Shown: one piece after another, positions 55,831 through 64,000 of the stretch
Numbering within the stretch: the stretch's first letter is position 1
Layout: every line of letters begins with the position of its first letter
Assembly: GCA_036768485.1 (NCBI GenBank)
Contig: JAVLUZ010000716.1
Coordinates: forward strand, 62,001-126,000
DNA: 64,000 nucleotides
Reading direction: 5' to 3'
From: Mermis nigrescens
Lineage: Eukaryota; Nematoda; Enoplea; Mermithida; Mermithidae
Made by a program: the position numbers and the translations under genes
The notes under the pieces: generated by a model
What the model was told of the DNA's origin: nothing
Databases searched by the model: none
Seen by the model: only the letters and a program-made list of their open reading frames with translations

Positions 55831-57560
55831 TTGAGACTACTTAACTACTTTAATTGCTCAATAAACAAAACGGAACACCGAAACGACAATCGATCAAAGG
55901 TTGAGCCACATTATTAGATGCAAGAAAAGGCGGCAGTTTACAATAAAACAAAACAACAGTTTAAACAGCTAAAAACATTAAAACGGCAATGAATAAAGGA
56001 GCAACGAGTAACCATGCAAAATAGAACAAAAGTAAATGAACGTAATTAAACAAGAACGCTTTACGATCGTAAACAGACATATTTGAACAATTGTTACACC
56101 CGATTAAGCTTTAAAATTCTACAACCGTAAAAAACACGTTTGAGCAACAATCTGTCCACTCTTTTCGTTTACACTCTCAAGACCCTTATTTACCAAAGAT
56201 TACACTTTGAACTTTCACAACCGTAAACCAACTTATTTAAATTAGAGACGATTTCACTTTACACACATTCAAAATGACTGCTTAGTGAAATTATGATTCA
56301 TATTTTGACAATCGCAAACGAGCACGCTTACGCTATTATGTAAAGGCGAATTAACTTTACACTTCGAAACTATTATTTATTTGCCTACGATTACGATTTC
56401 GGTTTACACTCGTGAAAGCGAAGAATTATAAATCTACGATTAGGTTTTATACTTTGCAACCATGAACAAATATTTCACGAACTGTTATTCTTATAATTCT
56501 ACACCGTAACAAACACGTTTCAGCAATAATATACCAACTATTTTCCTTTACACTTTCGAAACCATTATTTATCGAAGATTACACTTCATACTTTTACAAC
56601 CGTAAACCAACAAATTTAAATTAGAGACGATTTCAGTTTAAACATATTCAAAATAACTGCTTAGTGACAATAATGCTTTACAATTTTACAGCCGTAAACA
56701 ACTTACGCTATTATATACAGGCGAACTCTCTCTACATTTTTGACACTTTTTTTACCACAGATTACAATTTATGATTACGGTCTACACTTTTGAACCCGTA
56801 AAAAACACGTTTAAACAAACTAATACACCCTACGCTTCGCAACTACAAACAGACGTATTCGAACAAGCATGACGGACGATTATAGTTTACACTAATGACA
56901 CTTAAAACATGTTTAAACTATTATTCGCCGATAATTACAGTTTACAACCGTAGGCAAACACTGTGAACAATTATTGACCGACGATAACGCTTTACACTTT
57001 ACAACCGTGAAAACTCATTTAAACTATTATTCGACGATTACACTTTACAATCGTAAGCATACGCTTTGAACAATTAATGACCGATGATTACGCTTTACAC
57101 TTTACAAACGTGAAAACTTATTTACACTATTATTCGCCGATTACACTTTACAATCGTAAGCAAACACTGTGAACAATTATTGACCGACGATAACGTTTTA
57201 CACTTTACAAACGTGAAAACTTATTCAAACTATTATTATTATTCGATGATTACACTTTGCAATCGTAAGCAATCGCTTTTAACAATTAATAACCGATGAT
57301 TACGCTTTACACTTTACAACCGTGAAAACTTATTCAAACTATTATCCGACGATTACACTTTACAATCGTAAGCATACGCTTTGAACAATTAATGACCGAT
57401 GACTACGCTTTACACTTTACAACCGTGAAAACTTATTTAAAGTATTATTCAATGATTACACTTTACAACCGTAAGCAAACGCTTTAAACAATCAATGACC
57501 GATGATTACGCTTTAAACTTTACAAGCGTTTACACTTTACACAACTGCGCGAAATGTAGC
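55830..57560. repeat. Satellite array, 103-bp unit at its right end
   Basis: From about 56940 the block GAACAATTAATGACCGATGA, TTACGCTTTACACTTTACAA, CCGTGAAAACTTATTTAAAC, TATTATTCGACGATTACACT, TTACAATCGTAAGCAAACGCTTT repeats. The GAACAATTA word lies at 56965, 57068, 57171, about 57280, 57383 and 57486: a 103-bp step with one 6-bp expansion. 55830-56940 contains more diverged relatives (TTTACACTTTCGAAACC, ACAACCGTAAAC). The array ends about 45 bp from the TRIP13 stop codon. Confidence 0.9.
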
Positions 57561-57601
57561 GAAATTGAGGTATCTAGTGAAAAAAACGACAAAAAGATTA
57601 T

Positions 57602-57787
57602 TCACTCGATTTCCGTCGAATCGTCCTCGATAATGTCCACCGACTCTACTTCCGGGATTCCGATTGGATCGTCCGAATCTGCAGATTGGTTTTTATTGGT
57701 CGAATGCGAATTCGATTCGTTTAACTGAAGAGCCGCCACTTTTAAAGCGGCCAAAAAATCGTCCGTAGTCGCCGTGTTCAAAGGGGG
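57602..57787 (-). CDS. TRIP13: TRIP13 last exon
   Basis: Acceptor GAAATTTTTAG; begins PPLNTATTDDFLAALKVAAL and ends DSTEIE, TGA. 61 codons and a stop, phase 0. DDFLAALKVAA corresponds to the final helix of the family; the ~38 residues after it form a Ser/Asp/Glu-rich tail with no counterpart that I recall. Confidence 0.85.
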   Translation of the reverse strand, partial: PPLNTATTDDFLAALKVAALQLNESNSHSTNKNQSADSDDPIGIPEVESVDIIEDDSTEIE

Positions 57788-60700
57788 CTAAAAATTTCAA
57801 ACGCCCGAAATATTTTAAACGTCGTCATACGAACACAACGACCGAATTATGGGTTTTTGGTGGTCAAAATATTGCTAAAGTCGATGAAAAAAAGGAAAAA
57901 ATGTTTCATTTTCTAGCGTCTGTGCTGCGGTGGGAGTATTTTGAATTCTATCAGCGAAAAATTGCGTTTTTTGGCCATTTTTATGTGTTTTTGCCAGTTT
58001 TAACCAAACATTGGATGTCATTTTTACCCCCTCTCGTTCCATGAGCATGCTTACATGGTAAAATATATGATGAAATTATCAGTAATGCTTCACCATATAG
58101 TACATTATATATGAAAACGGCCCCATCCTTTTTGTTGTGATTTTTAGGCCCGGTCGATCACTGGTATGCACCCCCAAGAAACTAAAATAACCCCCCAAAA
58201 TTCAATTTTTTATTTTTTTGTTTTTCCCGCAATTTTTTGATGCCAATGGATAGTTCTCGATGAGAAACGTTGAAAAATTGTGTTTTTTCGCCCTACAACC
58301 ATTTTTAGGGCAATTTTTTGGCCTTTGAAAAAATGCTTGCACCCCCCCAAAAGAAAAAAACTTTGGGGCCGTCCACTTATTAGTGAGCAATCCCCATCCC
58401 ACATGAACGTGGGGGCTGGAAGAGAACCCCGGAAATCCGACGGACCCCCTCCGATTGAAAAAATTCGACAGACCCCCAGAAACGAATTTTCGGATATATT
58501 TTTGGCAATGTAGCCCGATGGACTCTAATCCTTAATTGAATTTTGGGTGCTATTTTTAGCGATTAGGCCCCATCGAAACCCTCGCAGCATTCACCTACGA
58601 TCCCCCAGCCTGTTAGGCGTACATATGTATATCAACTCCGCTTACCGAACCCAGCAGCGCATACGCAATTACAGGTAGCTTTCGTAACATTCTGCCGCTA
58701 ATTTTCGAACAACACCTGAAAATTTGATGATAAAAATTTGAAAAAATAAATAAAAATGAAACATTTTCATATAATTTCCTGCTGCGAATTATTGAAAAGA
58801 GAAAAACGAGGACGAGGAAGTCGTGTGCTATTTTTATTATTTGACGGCTTGTCATTCTTACTAACAATTTTCAATTTTTCGATTTGTTTTGAATCCTTGT
58901 TGATTAATTTTCGATCAATTGAACGATTTTTCGATAAATTTAAATTTAATTTTACTTTACTTAAAATGAGATTAATTTTCTATCGAATAAATTAATTTTT
59001 TATAAATAATTCCAGAGTTCAGGGAAGACGACTCCCCCATCAGGTCGTTAACAGTGGCGGATCGAGGATTTTTCTAAGGGGGGGCGGTACCCCTAAGGGG
59101 GGGCGGAACCCTGACTTGGGCGGAAAAATCAGCCATTTTAACACAAAAATCGCAAAAAATCGCTCAAAAATCCTTAATTTTGCGCACTATTTTGGGCCGA
59201 TGGGGGGGGGGAACGCGCCCCCTCTTAATCCGCCCCTGGTCACAAATGATAAGTTTGAACCGTAACGGTCGGAGAATGAATTGAAACTTTTTAAATTGTA
59301 CACAAGGTCTGAATATCGGAGAATTTAGAAATTGAGAAAATTTGAAAAACGTCAAAAAAGGGGAAAATTTTATAATGGAATCTAAGCGTATGATTTTCAT
59401 TTTTAATATTTTCCATTTTTTAAATTTTCATTCGTATATATACAGTACTCGCCACGAATGTTTACGTTTTAATATGCTCCATAGGATGATGAGCTTCGTT
59501 AAGGCTTATATGTTTAACACGTCAGTCGTGCGTGGGCGGAAATAGGACCGACGTGTTAAAGATATAAGCTCTAAGCTCTTTAACACGTCGGTCCTATTTC
59601 CGCCCACGCACGACCGACGTGTTAAACATATAAGCCTTAACAAGCTCCTCATCATCCTATGGAGCATATTAAAACGTAAACACTCGTGGCGAGCACTGTA
59701 TATATAATCCCTTTGCTTTTCAGTTTTCCCGACCGATTTTAAACCAAAAGGTTAAAACTAAGTAATTTTTCGCAAAAAACGTTCAATTTTTTTTTAAAAT
59801 ATAAATATGACCTAAATTTTCGATTGATATAGAGCATTCGGCTCGATTTTTGGCTAAAAAATAAAAAACGTATATAAATTCAGCTTTAGTATATTATTTA
59901 AAATAATTAATCAATCAATAAGGATTGAAATTGAATTTTATTCGATTTTTCATTTATTTTAATTTTATTTCAGGGAGGTACATAGCAAGAACAAAATTCT
60001 AATTATACATACTTAAAGCAAAAAAATTAAACTTTTTGAAAATATTTATGGGAAAATTTTAAATTAATTTCGGCAACACTTAAAGGAAAATATTATTAAT
60101 TTTAATTTATCGACGTTTTGAATTAAGTTTACATTTTTTAAATATTAATAATAAATAATTATTTTTGATAAAATAAGATATGATGAATTAATGATTAATT
60201 ATGTAATTGGTTAATTTTGATCAATAAAATCAATTTCCTAATGATCCATCGCAGAACAATAGGTTAATTTACGATTCAACAAACTAACTAATCGTATAAT
60301 TAATGAAAGGAAATATTTTATTACCTAATTAATTAAATATTGAATAATTAATTAATTAAGCGAACTAACGCAGCTATTTCGCTCAAAGCAGCGCTATTCG
60401 AGTCAAAAGCTGCGCGGCTCGAATTGAAATCTTGCGATAAAAAAGCGCGTACCACGAGATTTTTCTAAAAACATTTAATTTTGCGAAAAAAACAATATGT
60501 TTAATAATATATTGAAAATATAATTTTTTTAAATATATTTAAAATATAATATATTAAAAATATAATAATTTTTCGAAAAAATCAATAAAAATATTAATCA
60601 TATATTAAAAATATTAATAATATATATCCTAAGAAAAATAAAAGATTAAAAATAGAAAAAACAATTTGGAATCTAAAAATGGAATAAATCGCTTTGATGA

Positions 60701-62762
60701 ATTTCAATATGAGGAACTTGAATCTTTTTTAACGAAATATTTTTATCGATCGTATAGAAAAATTCCATGTTTCGATTCTTTTTGTGTTTTTATTTTTTAA
60801 CCTTTTATCCTTCGTTCGATCTTGTGAAATACCAATTTTTTTGGATTTTCCCCGAATTTTTATCATACAAAAAATTAAATTTAGCTGAAACGTCAATAAA
60901 AATAATTTACAAGGTCAAATAAAAAACTAAAGAGTAAAATGAAAAAACCCGGAAGAATCGAAGGATGGAAAAAACACTAAAAAATATGAAAAATTTGTTC
61001 CGCACGAAAAGAGAAAAAAACAAGAAAATGATGACATTGAAAAATTAAAGAAGCAAAAAAAAGTAAACTGTATATGATTGATTTTCTGAAAAAAAACTCT
61101 TAGAAAATGTACCTTTTCAAGCGTTTTTAGTCATCCAAAGTGTGTATTATTTTTGTGCTTTGCGCCAAACGAATTTTCACTACATTTTGCAGAAGTTTTA
61201 ATGGATTTTCTCGTAAAGTAGGGGTGGAGAGGAGGCGGGTGATGACTGACCATAGGTGGGCAGCACCGAAATTCTGGAGGGGCTGCAAAATTTTTAAAAG
61301 GTCAGAAAATAGTCTTAAAAATGGTGGTATGGCGAAAAAACACAATTTTCAACGTTTCTCATCAAGCACTATCCATTTGCATCAAAAAATTGCTAAAAAA
61401 CAAGAAAATATAAAAACTGAATTTTGGGGAGAGGACTCTTTTGGTTTCTTCGGGGTATTCGGGATTCTGGGGTGGTAGATACCCCCAGAATTTTTCTCGC
61501 TTTTTCAGTTTAAAAATAGCAAAAAACACCTGAAAGTAGACACAAAACGCATGTTTTCGCCACATAGTAGTATCGATAAATTCAATTTCTGGGAGGTCTA
61601 TCGATTTTAGGGGCGTCTTTCAGATTCTAAGAGGTCCGACGCCAGGTCCGTGTGCATACATGTAACGGCTCAAAATTTTGGTGGGGTTGTCCAGCCGATT
61701 TCGGGGTACATGACCTACAATTTTTGGCCAAAAAACACATAAAAACGGCTAAAAAATTCAATGAATCGGGTCAAAAATTTTCCGGCTTAGGAGGGGATGG
61801 GGAGCATATGCAGCAACAAAATTTCAGCGGGGGGTGCAGGATCGTCGCAAAAAAATAAGCTCTAAAAATGGTGGTATGGCGAAAACACCATTTTTCCAAA
61901 TTTCACTATAAAAACTACTTTTCACACCCGGCAAAACCGAAAAAATTTCAAAAATTGAATTTTGGGGGTTTTGATTCCTCGGGTTGTCACCTCCAGAAAC
62001 CCACGCCCATGTGATGAGAGACACACTTCGCGGGGATTTCCTATTCCACATGCTCGTGTGTGCTCTCCGGATCCCCCTCAAAGACTGGGTTTTTAACCCC
62101 TACCGATTTAAAAAAATCAAGGTTTTAGATGATTTGTTTTTCGCCATTTTAGTCCACAAATAAAAGTTCATTCACCCTCCTCAATGTACGACCACCCCTC
62201 CGATAATTTTGAGCCGCTTCCGCGCCTATATGGCTTAAATTAGTTTACAGCGCACTAAAAACGATCAGTCCGGAAGCTCTACCATTGCTAAAGGGTACAA
62301 GCGGGATGACGGCTATCCCAGATAATGTATTACGAGGCAAGCGTAGAAGATTCCGAGAGCGTCGAGTCGCTGCCAAAATCTGGGGGTTCCGGCCCCTCCC
62401 GAAACACGATGCGGCTAAAACTCATCTGCGTACATTCCCACAGGTCAAAGGCACCAAGCCGGGGCGAAACCTTGCGATTTTGGCCGCCTTTTTCAGGTGG
62501 TGTTTCTCTCGAAGAGCAACTCACGTCCGTCTCAACTTTACACTCAAACTACATTTACGACATCGACTATTTTGCAAAGCGGAAGATGGCGCAGATGGCG
62601 TACGTCGTGAAATTCTTGCAAACAAGATAAAAGAATTTTGTAGGTGACGAAACGCGACGGCAGACCGACGAAAACGCTTCAAGTCGACGCGGTCCAAAAA
62701 GGCGTCGTCGACGGCGTCGGTTAGATTAGAAGTGGTTAAGCGTCGAGAACGTTTGCATGAAT
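57602..62762 (-). CDS. TRIP13: TRIP13/Pch2-like AAA+ ATPase (3' part of the gene, 4 exons seen)
   Basis: TRIP13/Pch2 is an AAA+ remodeller of HORMA proteins (Mad2, HORMADs) in the spindle checkpoint and meiosis. Exons on the minus strand are 62762-62559 (end uncertain), 60464-60370, 58715-58646 and 57787-57602. They encode, in family order: the sensor-1 segment LTTSNLTDAVDDAFLDRVDL; FVGLPS followed by YKILLSCLQEF; a helical stretch ending ALSEIAA; SGRMLRKLP (sensor-2 arginine motif); and DDFLAALKVAALQLN. The last three exons join in phase (0/2, 2/0, 0). Walker A and B exons are not in the window, so the gene continues to the right. The first exon shown has apparent frameshifts. The acidic C-terminal tail is longer than in the vertebrate protein. 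Confidence 0.85.
58150..58382 (+). mobile_element. Family A MITE joined to a hAT end, in a TRIP13 intron
   Basis: CCCGGTCGATCACTGG (58150-58165) is the end of the CAGTGATCGACC element. Family A sequence follows directly: TATGCACCCCCAAGAAAC, GATGCCAATGGATAGTTCTC, ending GTCCACTTATTAG. The left TIR of the A copy is missing. Confidence 0.7.
58646..58715 (-). CDS. TRIP13: TRIP13 penultimate exon (sensor-2 motif)
   Basis: 70 bp: acceptor AAATTTTCAG, donor TCG|GTAAGC. After one base completing an Ala codon it reads CCSKISGRMLRKLPVIAYAL then LGS. GR-x-LRKLP is the hallmark that identifies the family; the other two frames contain stops. Confidence 0.9.
59052..59238 (-). mobile_element. hAT-like MITE (CAGGGGCGGATT family)
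   Basis: CAGTGGCGGATCGAGGATTT to TTAATCCGCCCCTG, interior CTGACTTGGGCGGAAAAATC. Flanks GTCGTTAA and GTCACAAA are only partly alike (5 of 8). In a TRIP13 intron. Confidence 0.85.
59441..59700. mobile_element. Near-perfect palindromic mariner-like MITE, 260 bp
   Basis: TACAGTACTCGCCACGAATG through AGGCTTATATGTTTAACACG is mirrored almost base for base to the right end TCGTGGCGAGCACTGTA. TA dinucleotides flank it. Each arm also has its own inverted repeat, TTTAACACGTCRGTC and GACCGACGTGTTAAA around GTGCGTGGGCGGAAATA, so the element is a palindrome of palindromes. In a TRIP13 intron. Confidence 0.92.
59720..60369. other. AT-rich TRIP13 intron sequence
   Basis: Very AT-rich, with TTAATTAATTAA-type words and no repeats of the window's families. 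No gene. A similar AT-rich intron lies at 60465-61080. Confidence 0.5.
60370..60464 (-). CDS. TRIP13: TRIP13 exon (helical lid region)
   Basis: 95 bp: acceptor ATGTTTTTAG, donor GC|GTTAGT. Reads KNLVVRAFLSQDFNSSRAAF then DSNSAALSEIA plus GC. The two leftover bases plus G of the next exon make GCG (Ala), giving SEIAACCSKISGR, whose spacing from the Ile to SGR equals that in human TRIP13. It stands out as a GC-rich island in very AT-rich DNA. A second acceptor (TTTATCGCAAG) inside it would shorten the start. Confidence 0.75.
61080..61200 (+). mobile_element. Family C repeat fragment
   Basis: GAAAATGTACCTTTTCAAGC, GTTTTTAGTCATCCAAAGTG, TTGTGCTTTGCGCCAAACG: interior of family C. Confidence 0.55.
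61251..61490 (-). mobile_element. hAT-like MITE, family A copy (one end lost)
   Basis: CATAGGTGGGCAGCACC, AAAATGGTGGTATGGCGAAA, TTTCTCATCAAGCACTATCC, then GGTAGATACCCCCAG. The CCCACGCCCAGG end is missing. In a TRIP13 intron. Confidence 0.8.
61500..61804. repeat. MITE-like debris
   Basis: CATACATGTAACGGCTCAAA at 61658 matches the end type of the element at 41076. GGCCAAAAAACACATAAAAA and CAAAAATTTTCCGGC belong to the same class. Ends are not resolved. Confidence 0.45.
61805..62014 (-). mobile_element. hAT-like MITE, family A copy (diverged)
   Basis: CATATGCAGCAACAAAATTT, AAAATGGTGGTATGGCGAAA, AAAATTGAATTTTGGGGG, CCCACGCCCATGTG. Flanks are weakly alike (ATGGGGAG, ATGAGAGA). Confidence 0.7.
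62280..62558. other. GC-rich island beside a TRIP13 exon, coding status unclear
   Basis: On the minus strand a frame reads through about 80 codons (VETDVSCSSRETPPEKGG ... DFGSDSTLSESSTLAS, stop). On the plus strand frames of 101 and 120 codons overlap it. Composition is like the exons, not the introns. It adjoins 62559 without a clear splice boundary, so it may be part of the TRIP13 exon in another frame, an intron remnant, or another gene. I cannot decide. Confidence 0.3.
62559..62762 (-). CDS. TRIP13: TRIP13 exon with apparent frameshifts (sensor-1 region)
   Basis: Acceptor TTTTTAACCATAG. Three frames together match the family: HANVLDA (frame 1), LTTSNLTDAVDDAFLDRVDL then KR (frame 2), then FVGLPSRFVTYKILLSCLQE then FHD (frame 3). 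The second change falls in TTTT at about 62667-62670, where one T fewer would restore KRFVGLP. Donor choices are GAC|GTACGC (end 62604) or GTC|GTAAAT (end 62559), both phase 0 and compatible with the next exon. Either assembly indels in a working gene or real mutations. Confidence 0.75.
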
Positions 62763-64000
62763 CTATGGTTAAAAAGAATCCCGGAGCTACAGTACGCTCT
62801 TGCTCAACATAGTGCACAGCAAATACATAATACAGTACGCATAATGCGATATACAGTATATTTGAATAAGAAATGGGAATAAATATAAAATAAATAAATG
62901 AATCATAAATTATACATGCAGCATACCCCCGCTCCAAAATTGATCGTCCACCATCCCCCAAAGCCGGAATATTTTCGACCCGTCCCACACTTTAGGCGTA
63001 AAACTCGGGATCTAGTATACAATTTACCCCCCCACCGTTTTTCAGCCAATTCATATAAATTACAGTGACCAAATCCTGGCACAAAAATTATCAAACACGT
63101 TCTGACTCACATCAATAAAAATAGTGATCTACAGTGTAAGCTAACACTCACATATGAGTGGTGCGGGCTTCCAGTCGATTTGAACATTTTTGGATGATAG
63201 GGATAAATTAGCGTATTGTGTATGTAGCAAAAAATGCGACTTAACATTAGCGTGATTAGCGCTAGTTCTTGTCTAATATATTATTAGTTCTTTGTTTAAT
63301 GTATGTAGGGTGCTTGATTGAGTTACGAAAAACTGCTTTGTTTGAAACCCACCGAATCGTTTACAATTTTTTAGATGCCGTTAGTAGCGTTAGGAATTCC
63401 GTCAGAGTGTAAAAGCAAATAGTTTGCACCGTAAGTTGATCAATACTTTGCCAATTAGTACAATAGGCTTGATAGCTATCTCATTGTAAAGTTTGCTTAC
63501 TGTAGCTGCAGGTGGATCGGCCAAAAAACGCTGGGGGTAAATTGTATACTAGATCCAAAACTTGTGTTATTTGGGCCGTCTTTAGGCGCTTTTGAGTCAA
63601 TTTTAGCCAAAAATTGGAGGTCGCTAAATCCCCTGCTCCCTGTAACTTACCGGGTACCCCGCCCAAAATTTCGAGCCCTTACATGTATGACGCGAGCCAC
63701 CGTTATCAGCGACTAGGGTCGACTACACGGCCGTATTAAAGGGAAGGCGCTGCTCCCCCCTACGGCTGAAAAAATTTTTTCAGGCTGTGAGATAATGCAT
63801 GGGAAGATGGAAAAATCACGTGTGACCATACATGATCTTGGGGGGGGGGGGTTTGGGGGTTTTCTATCCCCCGCAGAATCATTTTCACCCCCTCACCCCC
63901 CCCCGCAAAAAATTTTTCACCCCCAGAATTGGCAATTTTTCAAAAGTTTCCTAAACTTACCTGAATAATTGGTAGAAAAAGTGTCTTTTTAAGGGTTTTT
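62763..64000. other. Right-end intron or flank; inverted repeats, no exon found
   Basis: GATCTAGTATACAATTTACC (63011-63030) and GGTAAATTGTATACTAGATC (63537-63556) are inverted arms. 63600-63690 ends GCCCTTACATGTATG like the 41076 element. I looked for the TRIP13 Walker B segment (IDEVES-like) on the minus strand and did not find it. Confidence 0.5.
63822..64000 (+). mobile_element. Family C repeat, cut by the window edge
   Basis: CATACATGATCTTGGGGG, CGCAGAATCATTTTCACCCC, CCCAGAATTGGCAATTTTTC, AAAAAGTGTCTTTTTAAGGG: the left half of a family C element. Confidence 0.75.

Noticed and set aside
56940..57540. Regular 103-bp periodicity as a possible CRISPR-like array
   Set aside because: The whole unit repeats without unique spacers, and the genome is eukaryotic; it is a satellite.
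62285..62647. Plus-strand ORFs of 101 and 120 codons with a good-looking acceptor TTTTTCAG
   Set aside because: They are antisense to the segment matching TRIP13 on the minus strand (FVGLPS, SCLQEF), which has far better family support. The unmatched part is kept as an undecided island.

Overview
The window looks like AT-rich nuclear DNA from an invertebrate animal. It carries a metazoan-type initiator tRNA-Met, an HMG-box Sox gene and the 3' half of a TRIP13/Pch2 AAA+ ATPase gene. Introns are long and several end in TTTTCAG-like acceptors. Nothing bacterial, organellar or CRISPR-like was seen. The phylum cannot be fixed from the sequence; nematode-like acceptors are suggestive only.

Two host protein genes can be supported. 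(1) A Sox transcription factor on the plus strand, 40740-50505: four exons with matching splice phases, 632 codons including the stop, HMG box at the start of exon 2. (2) A TRIP13/Pch2-like gene on the minus strand, whose last four recognisable exons lie at 62762-57602 and whose upstream exons lie beyond the right edge. Its most upstream exon here carries one or two apparent frameshifts, while the three downstream exons join in perfect phase. The only confident RNA gene is initiator tRNA-Met at 7055-7126.

Almost everything else is transposon-derived. Short non-autonomous hAT-like elements dominate. They have ends such as CATACGTGGGC, CACACCTGGGCG, CAGGGGCGGAT or CAGTGATCGACC, and many copies have intact 8-bp target-site duplications that can be read directly. 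About 20 copies of one ~250-bp family (called A here) and about a dozen each or fewer of two related families (B and C) are scattered from end to end, including inside the Sox introns. There are also a PIF/Harbinger copy with a HARBI1-like fragment, a decayed hAT transposase, a Penelope-like GIY-YIG fragment, TA-flanked palindromic MITEs, satellite arrays (103 bp, ~193 bp, ~110 bp, ~150 bp) and simple repeats.

Layout: 1-2600 diverged tandem repeats. 3467-6666 a nested stack (hAT-like element containing a Harbinger element containing a tRNA-bearing element). 7055 tRNA-Met. 7255-20770 dense MITEs and composite elements. 20770-36900 sparser, with the terminal-array/hAT composite (22697-24832) and the Penelope fragment (35 kb). 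37838-40400 nested hAT elements. 40740-50505 Sox. 52912-55609 a second nested stack with the reverse nesting order. 55830-57560 a 103-bp satellite. 57602-62762 the TRIP13 3' exons. 62.8-64 kb repeats. The most unusual signals are the tRNA-like gene carried inside a terminal-inverted-repeat element, the reciprocal nesting of the same two families in two places, and a short palindrome (GGCGCTTCGCGCC) recurring in otherwise unrelated repeats.
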